NCBI GenBank assembly: GCA_009903905.1
Contig: WYEI01000131.1
Span: 1 to 6,904, forward strand
Length of the DNA stretch: 6,904 nt
DNA from: Pyrobaculum sp.
Lineage (GTDB): Archaea; Thermoproteota; Thermoprotei; Thermoproteales; Thermoproteaceae
Reading direction: 5' to 3'
Below the pieces are notes generated by a model, which worked only from the letters and a program-made list of their open reading frames with translations, did not search any database and was not told the DNA's origin. The position numbers and the translations under genes were made by a program. Below are positions 1 through 4,628 of the stretch, piece after piece. Positions within the stretch are counted from its first letter, which is position 1; the number at the start of each line of letters is the position of its first letter.

Positions 1-128
1 GTGGTGGTTTGCTGGGGGGTGGGGGTTGGGGTTGTGAAGTGTACGTAGAGGACGTAGGTTAGTGAGGCACCTGCGGCTATCAATATGGCGAGGGCTATGA
101 TAACCGCGTAGTTGCCCGCCGGGGTCAT
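1..128 (-). CDS. N-terminus of a membrane-anchored protein (partial)
   Basis: The reading frame begins with ATG at 128-126 and is open to the left edge, giving 42 residues. It starts with a short polar stretch (MTPAGNY), then a hydrophobic helix of about residues 8-28 rich in Ala, Ile and Leu, then a Thr/Pro-rich segment ([11 protein letters not shown]). This is the layout of an archaeal signal anchor or signal peptide followed by an extracytoplasmic linker. No lipobox cysteine is visible. The ATG overlaps the surE TGA as ATGA, so translation is probably coupled to surE and the two genes share a transcript. The start is well supported by that overlap. The functional domain lies outside the window, so no function can be assigned. 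Confidence 0.7.
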   Translation of the reverse strand, partial: MTPAGNYAVIIALAILIAAGASLTYVLYVHFTTPTPTPQQTT

Positions 129-925
129 AACGCCCCGTTGATGTGTTCCACGAGGTTTTTGAGGCCGTGTAGATCCACGGCTCTTTCGGCGTCTACCGCG
201 TTTAGGTTGAGGGTGAGGGGGGTCACCGCCACGTTGCCCTCCTTCAACACGACGTAGATGTCTGTGTCTTGCTCGGGCTCAAGGTCTTTGCCGTATAGCC
301 AGAAGTAGTGGACGCCCCGCGGGTCCGTGCGTTTCTCCACAAGTTGCGCATACCTCAGTTTAGCCGCCCTGACGAGACGCGCTGCGAGTCCTCCTCTGAG
401 TCTGCGGGGGAAGTTTATGCTGATGACGTCTACACCGGCGGGCATGCCGCGTCTCAACACATAGTCGGCGGTGGCCCTAACCACGGCGGCCATCACCCGC
501 AACGTCTCGGCATCGTTGAGGACTTCGTCCCAGCTTTCTATATGGGCCGAGTAGGCCACGGCGGGGATCTCCAGGAGGGCGGCTTGAAAAGCGGCTCCGA
601 GGGTGCCTGAGGAGAGTATGACCTGGAGCGAGGTGTTATCGCCTAGGTTTATGCCCGACAGCACCAAGTCGTATCTCCTGCCGAGGCCCAGCGTGGCGAG
701 ATACACCGTGTCCGACGGGGTGCCGGAGGTGGCCACCGCCCTGAAGCCGCATATATCCACCTCGTACATCCTCAGGGGCTTGTGTAGAGTTATGCCAAGC
801 CCCGTCGCCGACTTGGGCGACTCAGGCGCCACCACGTCAACCTCGCCGAGCCCCGAGGCGAATTGATGCAGGAGGCGAAGCCCCGGGCTGTGGACGCCGT
901 CGTCGTTAGTGACCAGAATCCTCAC
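125..925 (-). CDS. surE: 5'-nucleotidase SurE
   Basis: This is a 266-residue SurE-family, metal-dependent nucleoside 5'-monophosphate phosphatase, a cytoplasmic enzyme of nucleotide salvage and stress survival. The family metal ligands are all visible: Asp8 and Asp9 in the N-terminal TNDDG motif, Ser39 in the PESPKSATG loop and Asn93 in SGINLGDN. The conserved GTPSD (68-72) and SSGTLGAA (105-112) segments are also present. Length fits the family (about 250-270). The start is GTG at 925-923, giving [10 protein letters not shown] with the active-site loop at the expected distance. There is no Shine-Dalgarno motif, and a TATA box lies about 22 bases upstream, so the mRNA is probably leaderless. 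It lies 36 bases downstream of rps10 but has its own promoter. A SurE from Pyrobaculum aerophilum has a crystal structure (recalled from the literature). Identification is firm; the preferred substrate is not visible. Confidence 0.96.
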   Translation of the reverse strand: MRILVTNDDGVHSPGLRLLHQFASGLGEVDVVAPESPKSATGLGITLHKPLRMYEVDICGFRAVATSGTPSDTVYLATLGLGRRYDLVLSGINLGDNTSLQVILSSGTLGAAFQAALLEIPAVAYSAHIESWDEVLNDAETLRVMAAVVRATADYVLRRGMPAGVDVISINFPRRLRGGLAARLVRAAKLRYAQLVEKRTDPRGVHYFWLYGKDLEPEQDTDIYVVLKEGNVAVTPLTLNLNAVDAERAVDLHGLKNLVEHINGAL

Positions 926-943
926 AGGAGAGGAGAAGCGGGG

Positions 944-951
944 ATATTTAT
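944..951 (-). promoter_or_regulatory. TATA box for surE
   Basis: On the minus strand the sequence ATAAATAT is centred about 22 bases upstream of the surE GTG. Archaeal TATA boxes sit about 26 bases before the transcription start, so transcription should begin at or within a few bases of the start codon. The surrounding leader is pyrimidine-rich and has no ribosome binding site, which fits leaderless expression. Confidence 0.65.
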
Positions 952-961
952 GGGTTAGCCA

Positions 962-1282
962 CTAGACGAGCTGAAGCTCGATCTTAACGGTGTCGGGCAC
1001 GCGAATAGTCATCAGACGCCTCAGCACCCTCTCGGAGGCCTCCACGTCTATGAGGCGCTTAGATATGCGGAGCTCCCAGTGGTCGTAGGTGTGGTAGCCC
1101 TGGCCAGACGGGGCCCTCCTCACCGTCAACATGAGCCTCCTCGTGGGAAGTGGTATGGGGCCCCTCACCTGCACGCCCATCTTCTTCGCTAAGTCCACAA
1201 TCTCCCTCGCCACTTGGTCCACATCTGCGGGGTTGGTGCCGTATAGCCTAATCCTCACCCTTCTCTTAGCCGCAAGAGACAT
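962..1282 (-). CDS. rps10: 30S ribosomal protein S10
   Basis: This encodes a 106-residue archaeal S10 (uS10), a small-subunit head protein. It begins MSLAAKRRVRIRLYGT, contains the characteristic loop GPIPLPTRR (residues about 56-64), and has the YHTYDHWELRISKRLIDV segment, ending in a beta strand (TVKIELQLV). The frame is open further upstream, to 1432. ATG at 1282-1280 is the start because it gives the family length and lies about 25 bases downstream of a perfect TATA box; the extra 50 residues are Pro/Cys-rich and unlike S10. The stop is TAG. In many archaea rps10 follows the EF-1A gene. Here the upstream neighbour region is non-coding or divergent, so the gene is expressed from its own promoter, probably as a leaderless mRNA. 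Confidence 0.97.
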   Translation of the reverse strand: MSLAAKRRVRIRLYGTNPADVDQVAREIVDLAKKMGVQVRGPIPLPTRRLMLTVRRAPSGQGYHTYDHWELRISKRLIDVEASERVLRRLMTIRVPDTVKIELQLV

Positions 1283-1303
1283 GAAGACCCCACGAAAAGA
1301 GGG

Positions 1304-1311
1304 TATATAAA
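1304..1311 (-). promoter_or_regulatory. TATA box for rps10
   Basis: The minus strand reads TTTATATA preceded by TAAGG, a plausible TFB recognition element. The box centre is about 25 bases upstream of the rps10 ATG, which predicts transcription starting at or next to the start codon and decides the choice of the 106-residue start over the longer open frame. Confidence 0.8.
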
Positions 1312-1375
1312 CCTTACCGCCGCAGACGCCGCACAGAGGAGGCGCCGAGACGACTGGGAAGGGGGACGCACCAGC

Positions 1376-1430
1376 GGCGACGGTCCCCCCATGTGCCTGA
1401 CAGGTCGGGGTACGCACGATGGGCGTCGCC
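1376..1430. repeat. Imperfect stem-loop with 7-bp closing inverted repeat
   Basis: GGCGACG at 1376-1382 is exactly complementary to CGTCGCC at 1424-1430. Inside the 41-base loop, CCCC (1387-1390) can pair with GGGG (1407-1410), and CCTGACAGG can form a small inner hairpin. In such GC-rich DNA this could arise by chance, so on its own it is weak. It lies between the rps10 promoter and the stronger hairpin at 1467-1509. No function is assigned. Confidence 0.3.
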
Positions 1431-1466
1431 ATGTGTCCAAAGGCCTGGGGGGCAAGAACCTTGAGG

Positions 1467-1509
1467 GGTTGTGAAGCCCCGTGGGCGGAGCTACCGGGGG
1501 TTCACAGCC
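1467..1509. repeat. Strong 43-base hairpin (14 bp, one mismatch), possible structured RNA
   Basis: Positions 1467-1475 (GGTTGTGAA) pair with 1501-1509 (TTCACAGCC), with a single G-U wobble. After one G-G mismatch (1476/1500), 1477-1481 (CCCCG) pairs with 1495-1499 (CGGGG), leaving a 13-base loop. An alternative, mutually exclusive local hairpin is possible: GGGGTT (1465-1470) with AGCCCC (1475-1480), closed by GTGA, a GNRA-type tetraloop. The element overlaps the first codons of the small ORF at 1471. It could be a structured RNA, a leader control element or the relic of a mobile element. I do not recognise it as RNase P, SRP RNA or tRNA. Confidence 0.45.
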
Positions 1510-1656
1510 AAGCAGGCGAGGAGAGGGTCCATAGAGAAGACGGCGGACCGCGCCAAGGCGCACGGCGTCAACGTTGCGATCAGCTTCGGGTTCGATTCAA
1601 ATAACATCGGCGACTACAATCGCTACATATGGCATGGCGGTATTTATAGAGCCTAA
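1471..1656 (+). CDS. Small unrecognised ORF or gene remnant
   Basis: This frame of 61 residues starts at GTG and ends at TAA. I do not recognise the protein. It has a basic N-terminal half (RGRSYRGFTAKQARRG), then an amphipathic stretch with SIEKTADRAKAHGVNVAISFGF, then an aromatic C-terminus ending NRYIWHGGIYRA. Codon use argues for real or former coding: Lys is always AAG, Phe always TTC, and most third positions are G or C, as in the neighbouring genes. The last fifteen or so codons are more AT-rich. Against it, an in-frame TGA stands at 1462-1464, no TATA box is evident at the right distance, and the first 13 codons lie in a strong hairpin. It may be the 3' end of a gene that has lost its front, or a small unannotated protein. 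Confidence 0.3.
   Translation: MKPRGRSYRGFTAKQARRGSIEKTADRAKAHGVNVAISFGFDSNNIGDYNRYIWHGGIYRA
1641..1648 (+). promoter_or_regulatory. Candidate TATA box upstream of a possible small RNA
   Basis: TATTTATA lies inside the last codons of the small ORF. Its centre is about 25 bases before position 1670, just where the outer stem of the three-way-junction element begins (1672). The spacing matches the archaeal TATA-to-start distance. The nearest downstream start codon for a protein is nearly 120 bases away and has its own TATA box, so this one, if used, would serve a short transcript. Confidence 0.4.
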
Positions 1657-1669
1657 GCCAGCCGGGGTG

Positions 1670-1724
1670 AAACACGCAATAGGGTTGAATAACCGCTAAG
1701 CCGCGGGCAACGGCTTGCGTGTGT
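1670..1724 (+). ncRNA. Candidate small structured RNA with three-way junction
   Basis: Three helices can form together. An outer stem pairs ACACGC (1672-1677) with GCGTGT (1717-1722). Hairpin one pairs GGTT (1683-1686) with AACC (1691-1694) around GAAT. Hairpin two pairs AAGCCG (1698-1703) with CGGCTT (1711-1716) around a seven-base loop, and abuts the outer stem directly, allowing coaxial stacking. A TATA-like box stands about 25 bases before the 5' end, and the next gene's promoter begins at about 1735. No C/D boxes, no clear ACA tail and no tRNA T-loop are present, so it fits no family I can name. It may also be a coincidental fold or an upstream element of the protease gene. It is predicted from pairing alone. 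Confidence 0.3.
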
Positions 1725-1738
1725 AGGTGTGGCAAAAC

Positions 1739-1744
1739 TTTAAA
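1739..1744 (+). promoter_or_regulatory. TATA box for the CPBP protease-like gene
   Basis: TTTAAA, preceded by the A-rich BRE-like CAAAAC, is centred about 23 bases before the ATG at 1765. This predicts a leaderless transcript. A run of G just before the ATG (1755-1760) is too close to act as a normal ribosome binding site. Confidence 0.75.
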
Positions 1745-1764
1745 TTTATTGTATAGGGGGGCGT

Positions 1765-2664
1765 ATGAGGGATTTGGTGGTGTTTTTGGCGGTGTCTTTT
1801 GGGCTGGCGGCGTTGTTAGATTTCTGGTTTCTTTCTGTTAGGAGTAGCGTGGCGGATCTGTATGCGCTTGCTCTGTATGGATCTATATGGGGTTTGCTTC
1901 GGATGTATGCGCCGACTGCGGGCGCCCTCTTGGCGATTAAGGCGTCGCGTAGAAGCGTGGTAGAGGGGCTGAAGGCGTATCTGGGGCTTGGGAGGCGTGC
2001 CTTGGTCTACTTCTTGCTGGCGCCTCTTGTCGTGTATCTGGCCGTGGGTATATATCTGGCCATGGGGTTGGCCGTCGGCGTCGTGGACTTGGGGAGGCCC
2101 GTGAAGGTTATTGTGGAAGAGACCGAGCGGGCTGTAGGGCTTAGGCTCGCGGAAGACGTTGCGAGGCTTGCGTTGGTGGTGCAGATCCCCTTCGCCTACG
2201 TCGCAGCCTTGTCCATAAACGCTTTTTTCGCCTTGGGTAAGGAGCTGGGGTGGAGGGGCTACCTATACAGGAGGCTGGGCTCTCGGCCCGATCTGAGAAC
2301 AATCTTCGTCGTCGGCGTTGTGTGGGGCTTGTGGCACGCCACCGCCATCGGGTTGCTGGGTCACAACTATCCTCAGCTGAGGTGGGCTGGGGTGCCCCTC
2401 TTCGTTCTCTACTGCGTGTTGCTATCCGCGTTTATGTTGCGGCTGGTGGCCGCGGCAAAAAGCGTGCTTCCCGCCGCCTCATTCCACGGCGCGGTGAATG
2501 CGCTGTGGAGCTTGACAGTGCTTTTCACGGCGGTGGAGGGGGCGGCTGGGGAGGCGCTCGGCGGGCTGGGCGCCCTAGGCCTAGCCGCCTTAGCCACGAC
2601 ATTGATTCTTCTAATAGCAGTAGGCAAATCGCCGAGGGGCGCTGGGCTGTATAGAATTAATTAA
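1765..2664 (+). CDS. CPBP-family (Rce1/Abi-like) intramembrane protease homologue
   Basis: The 299-residue product is a multi-pass membrane protein. Hydrophobic segments lie at about residues 4-24, 34-58, 79-105, 133-157, 178-199, 208-230 and 265-286. Family motifs appear in order: motif 1 at residues 159-164 (KELGWR), motif 2 as the aromatic/His pair in GVVWGLWH (His191), and motif 3 as His241-x3-Asn245 in ASFHGAVNA. CPBP proteins are glutamate-type intramembrane endopeptidases related to the CAAX protease Rce1. Motif 1 normally reads EExxxR; here the first Glu, which activates water in Rce1, is Lys159, while Glu160, Arg164 and both histidines are kept. The protein may be inactive as a protease, or it may belong to a variant subgroup. 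The start is ATG with a TATA box 23 bases upstream. It ends 29 bases before aRF1, which has a separate promoter. The substrate is unknown. Confidence 0.85.
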   Translation: MRDLVVFLAVSFGLAALLDFWFLSVRSSVADLYALALYGSIWGLLRMYAPTAGALLAIKASRRSVVEGLKAYLGLGRRALVYFLLAPLVVYLAVGIYLAMGLAVGVVDLGRPVKVIVEETERAVGLRLAEDVARLALVVQIPFAYVAALSINAFFALGKELGWRGYLYRRLGSRPDLRTIFVVGVVWGLWHATAIGLLGHNYPQLRWAGVPLFVLYCVLLSAFMLRLVAAAKSVLPAASFHGAVNALWSLTVLFTAVEGAAGEALGGLGALGLAALATTLILLIAVGKSPRGAGLYRIN

Positions 2665-2667
2665 GTA

Positions 2668-2673
2668 TTTATA
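2668..2673 (+). promoter_or_regulatory. TATA box for aRF1
   Basis: TTTATA lies four bases past the stop codon of the upstream gene and is centred about 23 bases before the aRF1 ATG at 2694. The 29-base gap between the genes is therefore occupied by a promoter, and aRF1 need not depend on read-through from the protease gene. Confidence 0.75.
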
Positions 2674-2693
2674 CGATCCCGTGTCTCGCAGTC

Positions 2694-3860
2694 ATGAGTT
2701 TCAGCAGGCCGCCTAACGGCGTCTACTGGATCAAGACGCCTGTAGAGCTTAGGGCATTTATCAACCTTTTGAAGAAGTTTAGGGGCTACGCCACTACGCT
2801 GATTACCCTCTATATTAACTCGGAGAGGCCCATTCCCGACGTTGTTAACCTGCTCCGTAGCGAGTGGTCAACCGCCGCCAACATCAAGGACAAAACCACG
2901 CGGAGCCACGTCCAGGACACGCTGGAGCGCATAATCAACAACCTCAAAGGCGAGGCCAAGGCGCCGGAAAACGGCATGGCCGTGTTCGCCGGGTTCCACA
3001 TGATCAACCAAGGCAACTACGAGTGGGTTTACTACGTGGTGGTGCCGCCGCAGCCCATCTACACCTTTAAGTACATCTGCGACACGGCGTTTCACACCGA
3101 GATTCTGGAGGAGGAGCTCCGCGCAGGTGTGGTCTACGGCATCGTGGTGATTGAGCGGGGCGAGGCGGTCATCGCCTTGCTGAAGGGCGGCCAGTGGGAG
3201 GTGGTGAAGACCGTGGAGTTCTTCGTGCCGGGTAAACACAGCGCGGGCGGCCAGTCGGCGAACCGCTACAAGCGCCAGACGGAGCATCTAGCGGAGGCCT
3301 TCTACAAGGTGGTCGCGGAGGAGGTGAACAAGATCTTCCTCCAGATACCGACGTTGAAGGGCGTCATAGTGGCGGGGCCTGGGCCGACTAAGGAGGACTT
3401 CCTGGAGGAGGGCGGTCTGGACTACCGGCTCAAGGACAAGGTCCTCGCCGTGGTGCCTGCCTGTTGCGCCAACGAATACGGCGTGGTGGAGGCGATTAAA
3501 AACGCCCAGGAGCAGCTAAAAGAGAGCGAGTACGTCCACGCCAAGGAGGTCATGGAGAGGGTGATGTACTACGCCGTCAAGAAGAGCGACTACATCGTAT
3601 ACGGGCGAGACAGGGTGTTGAAAGCCCTAGAGATGGGGATGGCCGAGGCGGTGGTTGTGGCTGAGGAGCTGGGAGAAGACGTGGTGCTGGAGGTGATAAT
3701 GAAGGCGGAGGAGAAGGGCGTCAAGGTTGAGGTCGTACCCCGCGGCGTCGAGGAGTCGAAAACCCTCATGCAGGCCTTCGGCGGCTACGTCGCACTGCTC
3801 TCCACGCCTGTGTGGGTGCTGGAACAGCAGATCCAGACGCAGGCCGCCGAGGCGCAGTAG
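2694..3860 (+). CDS. prf1: Peptide chain release factor aRF1
   Basis: The 388-residue protein is archaeal class-1 release factor, the eRF1/Pelota-type protein that reads all three stop codons in the ribosomal A site and triggers peptidyl-tRNA hydrolysis, acting with EF-1A-GTP and then ABCE1. The N domain (about 1-140) carries the decoding loop TAANIKD (60-66) and the YxCxxxF motif (Tyr127, Cys129, Phe133). The M domain has the catalytic GGQ at 185-187 in GKHSAGGQSANRY. The C domain (about 275-372) follows, ending in a Gln/Ala-rich tail. Two points are odd. The usual NIKS tetrapeptide is NIKD. The C domain runs from VVVAEELG (residues about 320-327) directly into DVVLEVIMKAEEKG, with no cysteine pairs or mini-domain, so it is shorter than typical archaeal homologues of about 400-420. 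The ATG is supported by a TATA box 23 bases upstream; the stop is TAG. Confidence 0.97.
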   Translation: MSFSRPPNGVYWIKTPVELRAFINLLKKFRGYATTLITLYINSERPIPDVVNLLRSEWSTAANIKDKTTRSHVQDTLERIINNLKGEAKAPENGMAVFAGFHMINQGNYEWVYYVVVPPQPIYTFKYICDTAFHTEILEEELRAGVVYGIVVIERGEAVIALLKGGQWEVVKTVEFFVPGKHSAGGQSANRYKRQTEHLAEAFYKVVAEEVNKIFLQIPTLKGVIVAGPGPTKEDFLEEGGLDYRLKDKVLAVVPACCANEYGVVEAIKNAQEQLKESEYVHAKEVMERVMYYAVKKSDYIVYGRDRVLKALEMGMAEAVVVAEELGEDVVLEVIMKAEEKGVKVEVVPRGVEESKTLMQAFGGYVALLSTPVWVLEQQIQTQAAEAQ

Positions 3861-3916
3861 CCCAGCTGACGAAGGCCGAAACGGTAGTTGCGACAGGTGG
3901 CGCCGCCTAAGGGGCG

Positions 3917-3928
3917 GGACAGCTGTCC
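3917..3928. repeat. Perfect 12-bp palindrome between convergent genes
   Basis: GGACAGCTGTCC is a perfect palindrome in the 89-base gap between the ends of aRF1 (plus) and vapC (minus). It has no spacer, so it is a poor hairpin terminator, and it could be a protein-binding site or chance. No T-tract is seen on either strand near it. Confidence 0.3.
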
Positions 3929-3949
3929 TCGTTCTGCCTCTGCCGGCGT

Positions 3950-4342
3950 CTACAGCCTCGCGAGGAACGTATCCACGTCTATAGCCGCGGGGGATTTCCT
4001 CAGAAGTTCGCGGTCTTGCGTGACGAGCGAGAGGCCCAGCGTCTCGGCCACGTAGGCGTAGCTCGCGTCGTAGAAAGTCAAGTCTCTCTCCACGGCGACC
4101 TCCAAGACCTTCTCTAGAGGAGGGTCGTCCAGCATCTTCAGACTAGACAACACCCGCGAGAGGGCTCCGGCGGCCTCCGGCCACGGTAGCCTCCCCGCCC
4201 TAGCCTCCTTCCACAACGCGTTCCCCACCTCATACACGGTCAAGTGGAGAATGGCAAGCTTCTCCCTATGTCCTACCCACGTGCGGTAGTGGGCAACCAG
4301 CCCGTACAAAGCGGAGGCGTCCAGCAGATACTCAACGTTCAT
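3950..4342 (-). CDS. vapC: VapC-type PIN-domain ribonuclease toxin
   Basis: This is a single PIN domain of 130 residues. The acidic active-site set that binds Mg/Mn is complete: Asp8 in LLDASAL, Glu38 in YEVGNALWKE, Asp92 in FYDASYAYVA and Asp110 in TQDREL. VapC toxins are endoribonucleases that cut tRNA, rRNA or mRNA and are held inactive by VapB. The YEVGNALWK and YDASYAYVAE segments are typical of crenarchaeal VapC, including Pyrobaculum proteins of known structure (from memory). ATG at 4342-4340 overlaps the end of vapB by 11 bases, so the genes are co-transcribed and translationally coupled. The stop is TAG. All catalytic residues are intact, so the toxin should be active. The target RNA cannot be read from the sequence. 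Confidence 0.93.
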   Translation of the reverse strand: MNVEYLLDASALYGLVAHYRTWVGHREKLAILHLTVYEVGNALWKEARAGRLPWPEAAGALSRVLSSLKMLDDPPLEKVLEVAVERDLTFYDASYAYVAETLGLSLVTQDRELLRKSPAAIDVDTFLARL

Positions 4343-4559
4343 CTCTAGATTTACGCACCGCGTCTACCCACTCCTTCTCGGATATGCGGGAAAAGAGGCT
4401 TTTCAGCTCTTCGAGAGCCTTGACGAGCTCTTCTTCTTCCCTCCTCCTTATGGCCTCCTCAAGCGCCTTCTCCACCACCTCCCTCACGTCTATCCCGAGC
4501 TCCCTTGCTCTTCTCTTCAACTCCTTCCTAATCCTCACGCTTATCACCGTAGTAGACAC
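4332..4559 (-). CDS. vapB: VapB-type antitoxin
   Basis: This is a 75-residue partner of VapC. The N-terminus (STTVISVRIRKELKRRARELG) is the beta strand plus helix of a ribbon-helix-helix DNA-binding fold. It is followed by a long charged helix (REVVEKALEEAIRRREEEE) and a C-terminal tail with Trp64 and KSRDER, the kind of segment that occludes the toxin's active site. The frame is open to 4610, but the start is set at GTG 4559-4557. That start begins the protein right at the DNA-binding strand and lies about 23 bases downstream of a perfect TATA box; a longer version would place the TATA box inside the coding region. VapB-VapC complexes normally repress their own promoter, and repeated motifs surround this one. 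Confidence 0.9.
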   Translation of the reverse strand: MSTTVISVRIRKELKRRARELGIDVREVVEKALEEAIRRREEEELVKALEELKSLFSRISEKEWVDAVRKSRDER

Positions 4560-4572
4560 ATACAAATACAGA

Positions 4573-4628
4573 CATACGTATATAAACTTGTCGTATACGA
4601 AAATCTGCATACGATATAACAGTATACG
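4573..4628. promoter_or_regulatory. Candidate vapBC operator: repeated ATACG / palindromic motifs
   Basis: ATACG occurs four times on the plus strand, starting at 4574, 4595, 4609 and 4624, that is 21, 14 and 15 bases apart. One copy is inside the perfect 10-bp palindrome TCGTATACGA (4591-4600), another overlaps the palindrome TACGTA (4575-4580), and the last lies in GTATACG. The TATA box at 4579-4586 sits between them, so a protein bound here would block TBP/TFB. This is the arrangement expected for autorepression by a ribbon-helix-helix VapB. Binding is inferred. Confidence 0.5.
4579..4586 (-). promoter_or_regulatory. TATA box for vapBC
   Basis: The minus strand reads TTTATATA preceded by ACAAG (BRE-like). 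The centre is about 23 bases upstream of the vapB GTG, giving a leaderless start at or next to that codon. It is flanked on both sides by the repeated ATACG motifs. Confidence 0.8.

Noticed and set aside
11..36. G-run cluster as a G-quadruplex
   Set aside because: Only three runs of four or more G are present, and they are explained by Pro/Thr codons on the other strand.
1283..1432. N-terminal extension of S10 to 156 residues
   Set aside because: The extension is unlike S10, contains the TATA box in its coding sequence, and exceeds the family length.
1589..1598. GGTTCGATTC, resembling a tRNA T-arm
   Set aside because: The flanking bases (TCGGG and CAAAT) do not pair, and no acceptor, D or anticodon arm can be drawn around it; the bases lie in a coding-like frame.
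1320..1735. Region as RNase P RNA or SRP RNA
   Set aside because: No recognisable conserved GAGGAAAGUCC/ACAGAA pair for RNase P and no helix-8 GGAA...GGAGCA motif for SRP RNA.
3186..3194. Second GGQ tripeptide in aRF1 (residues 165-167)
   Set aside because: It lies in a beta-strand segment before the true GKHSAGGQSANR loop and lacks the conserved context; a coincidence.
4560..4610. Longer vapB start giving 92 residues
   Set aside because: It would include the TATA box and operator in the coding region; the GTG at 4559 begins exactly at the DNA-binding strand.
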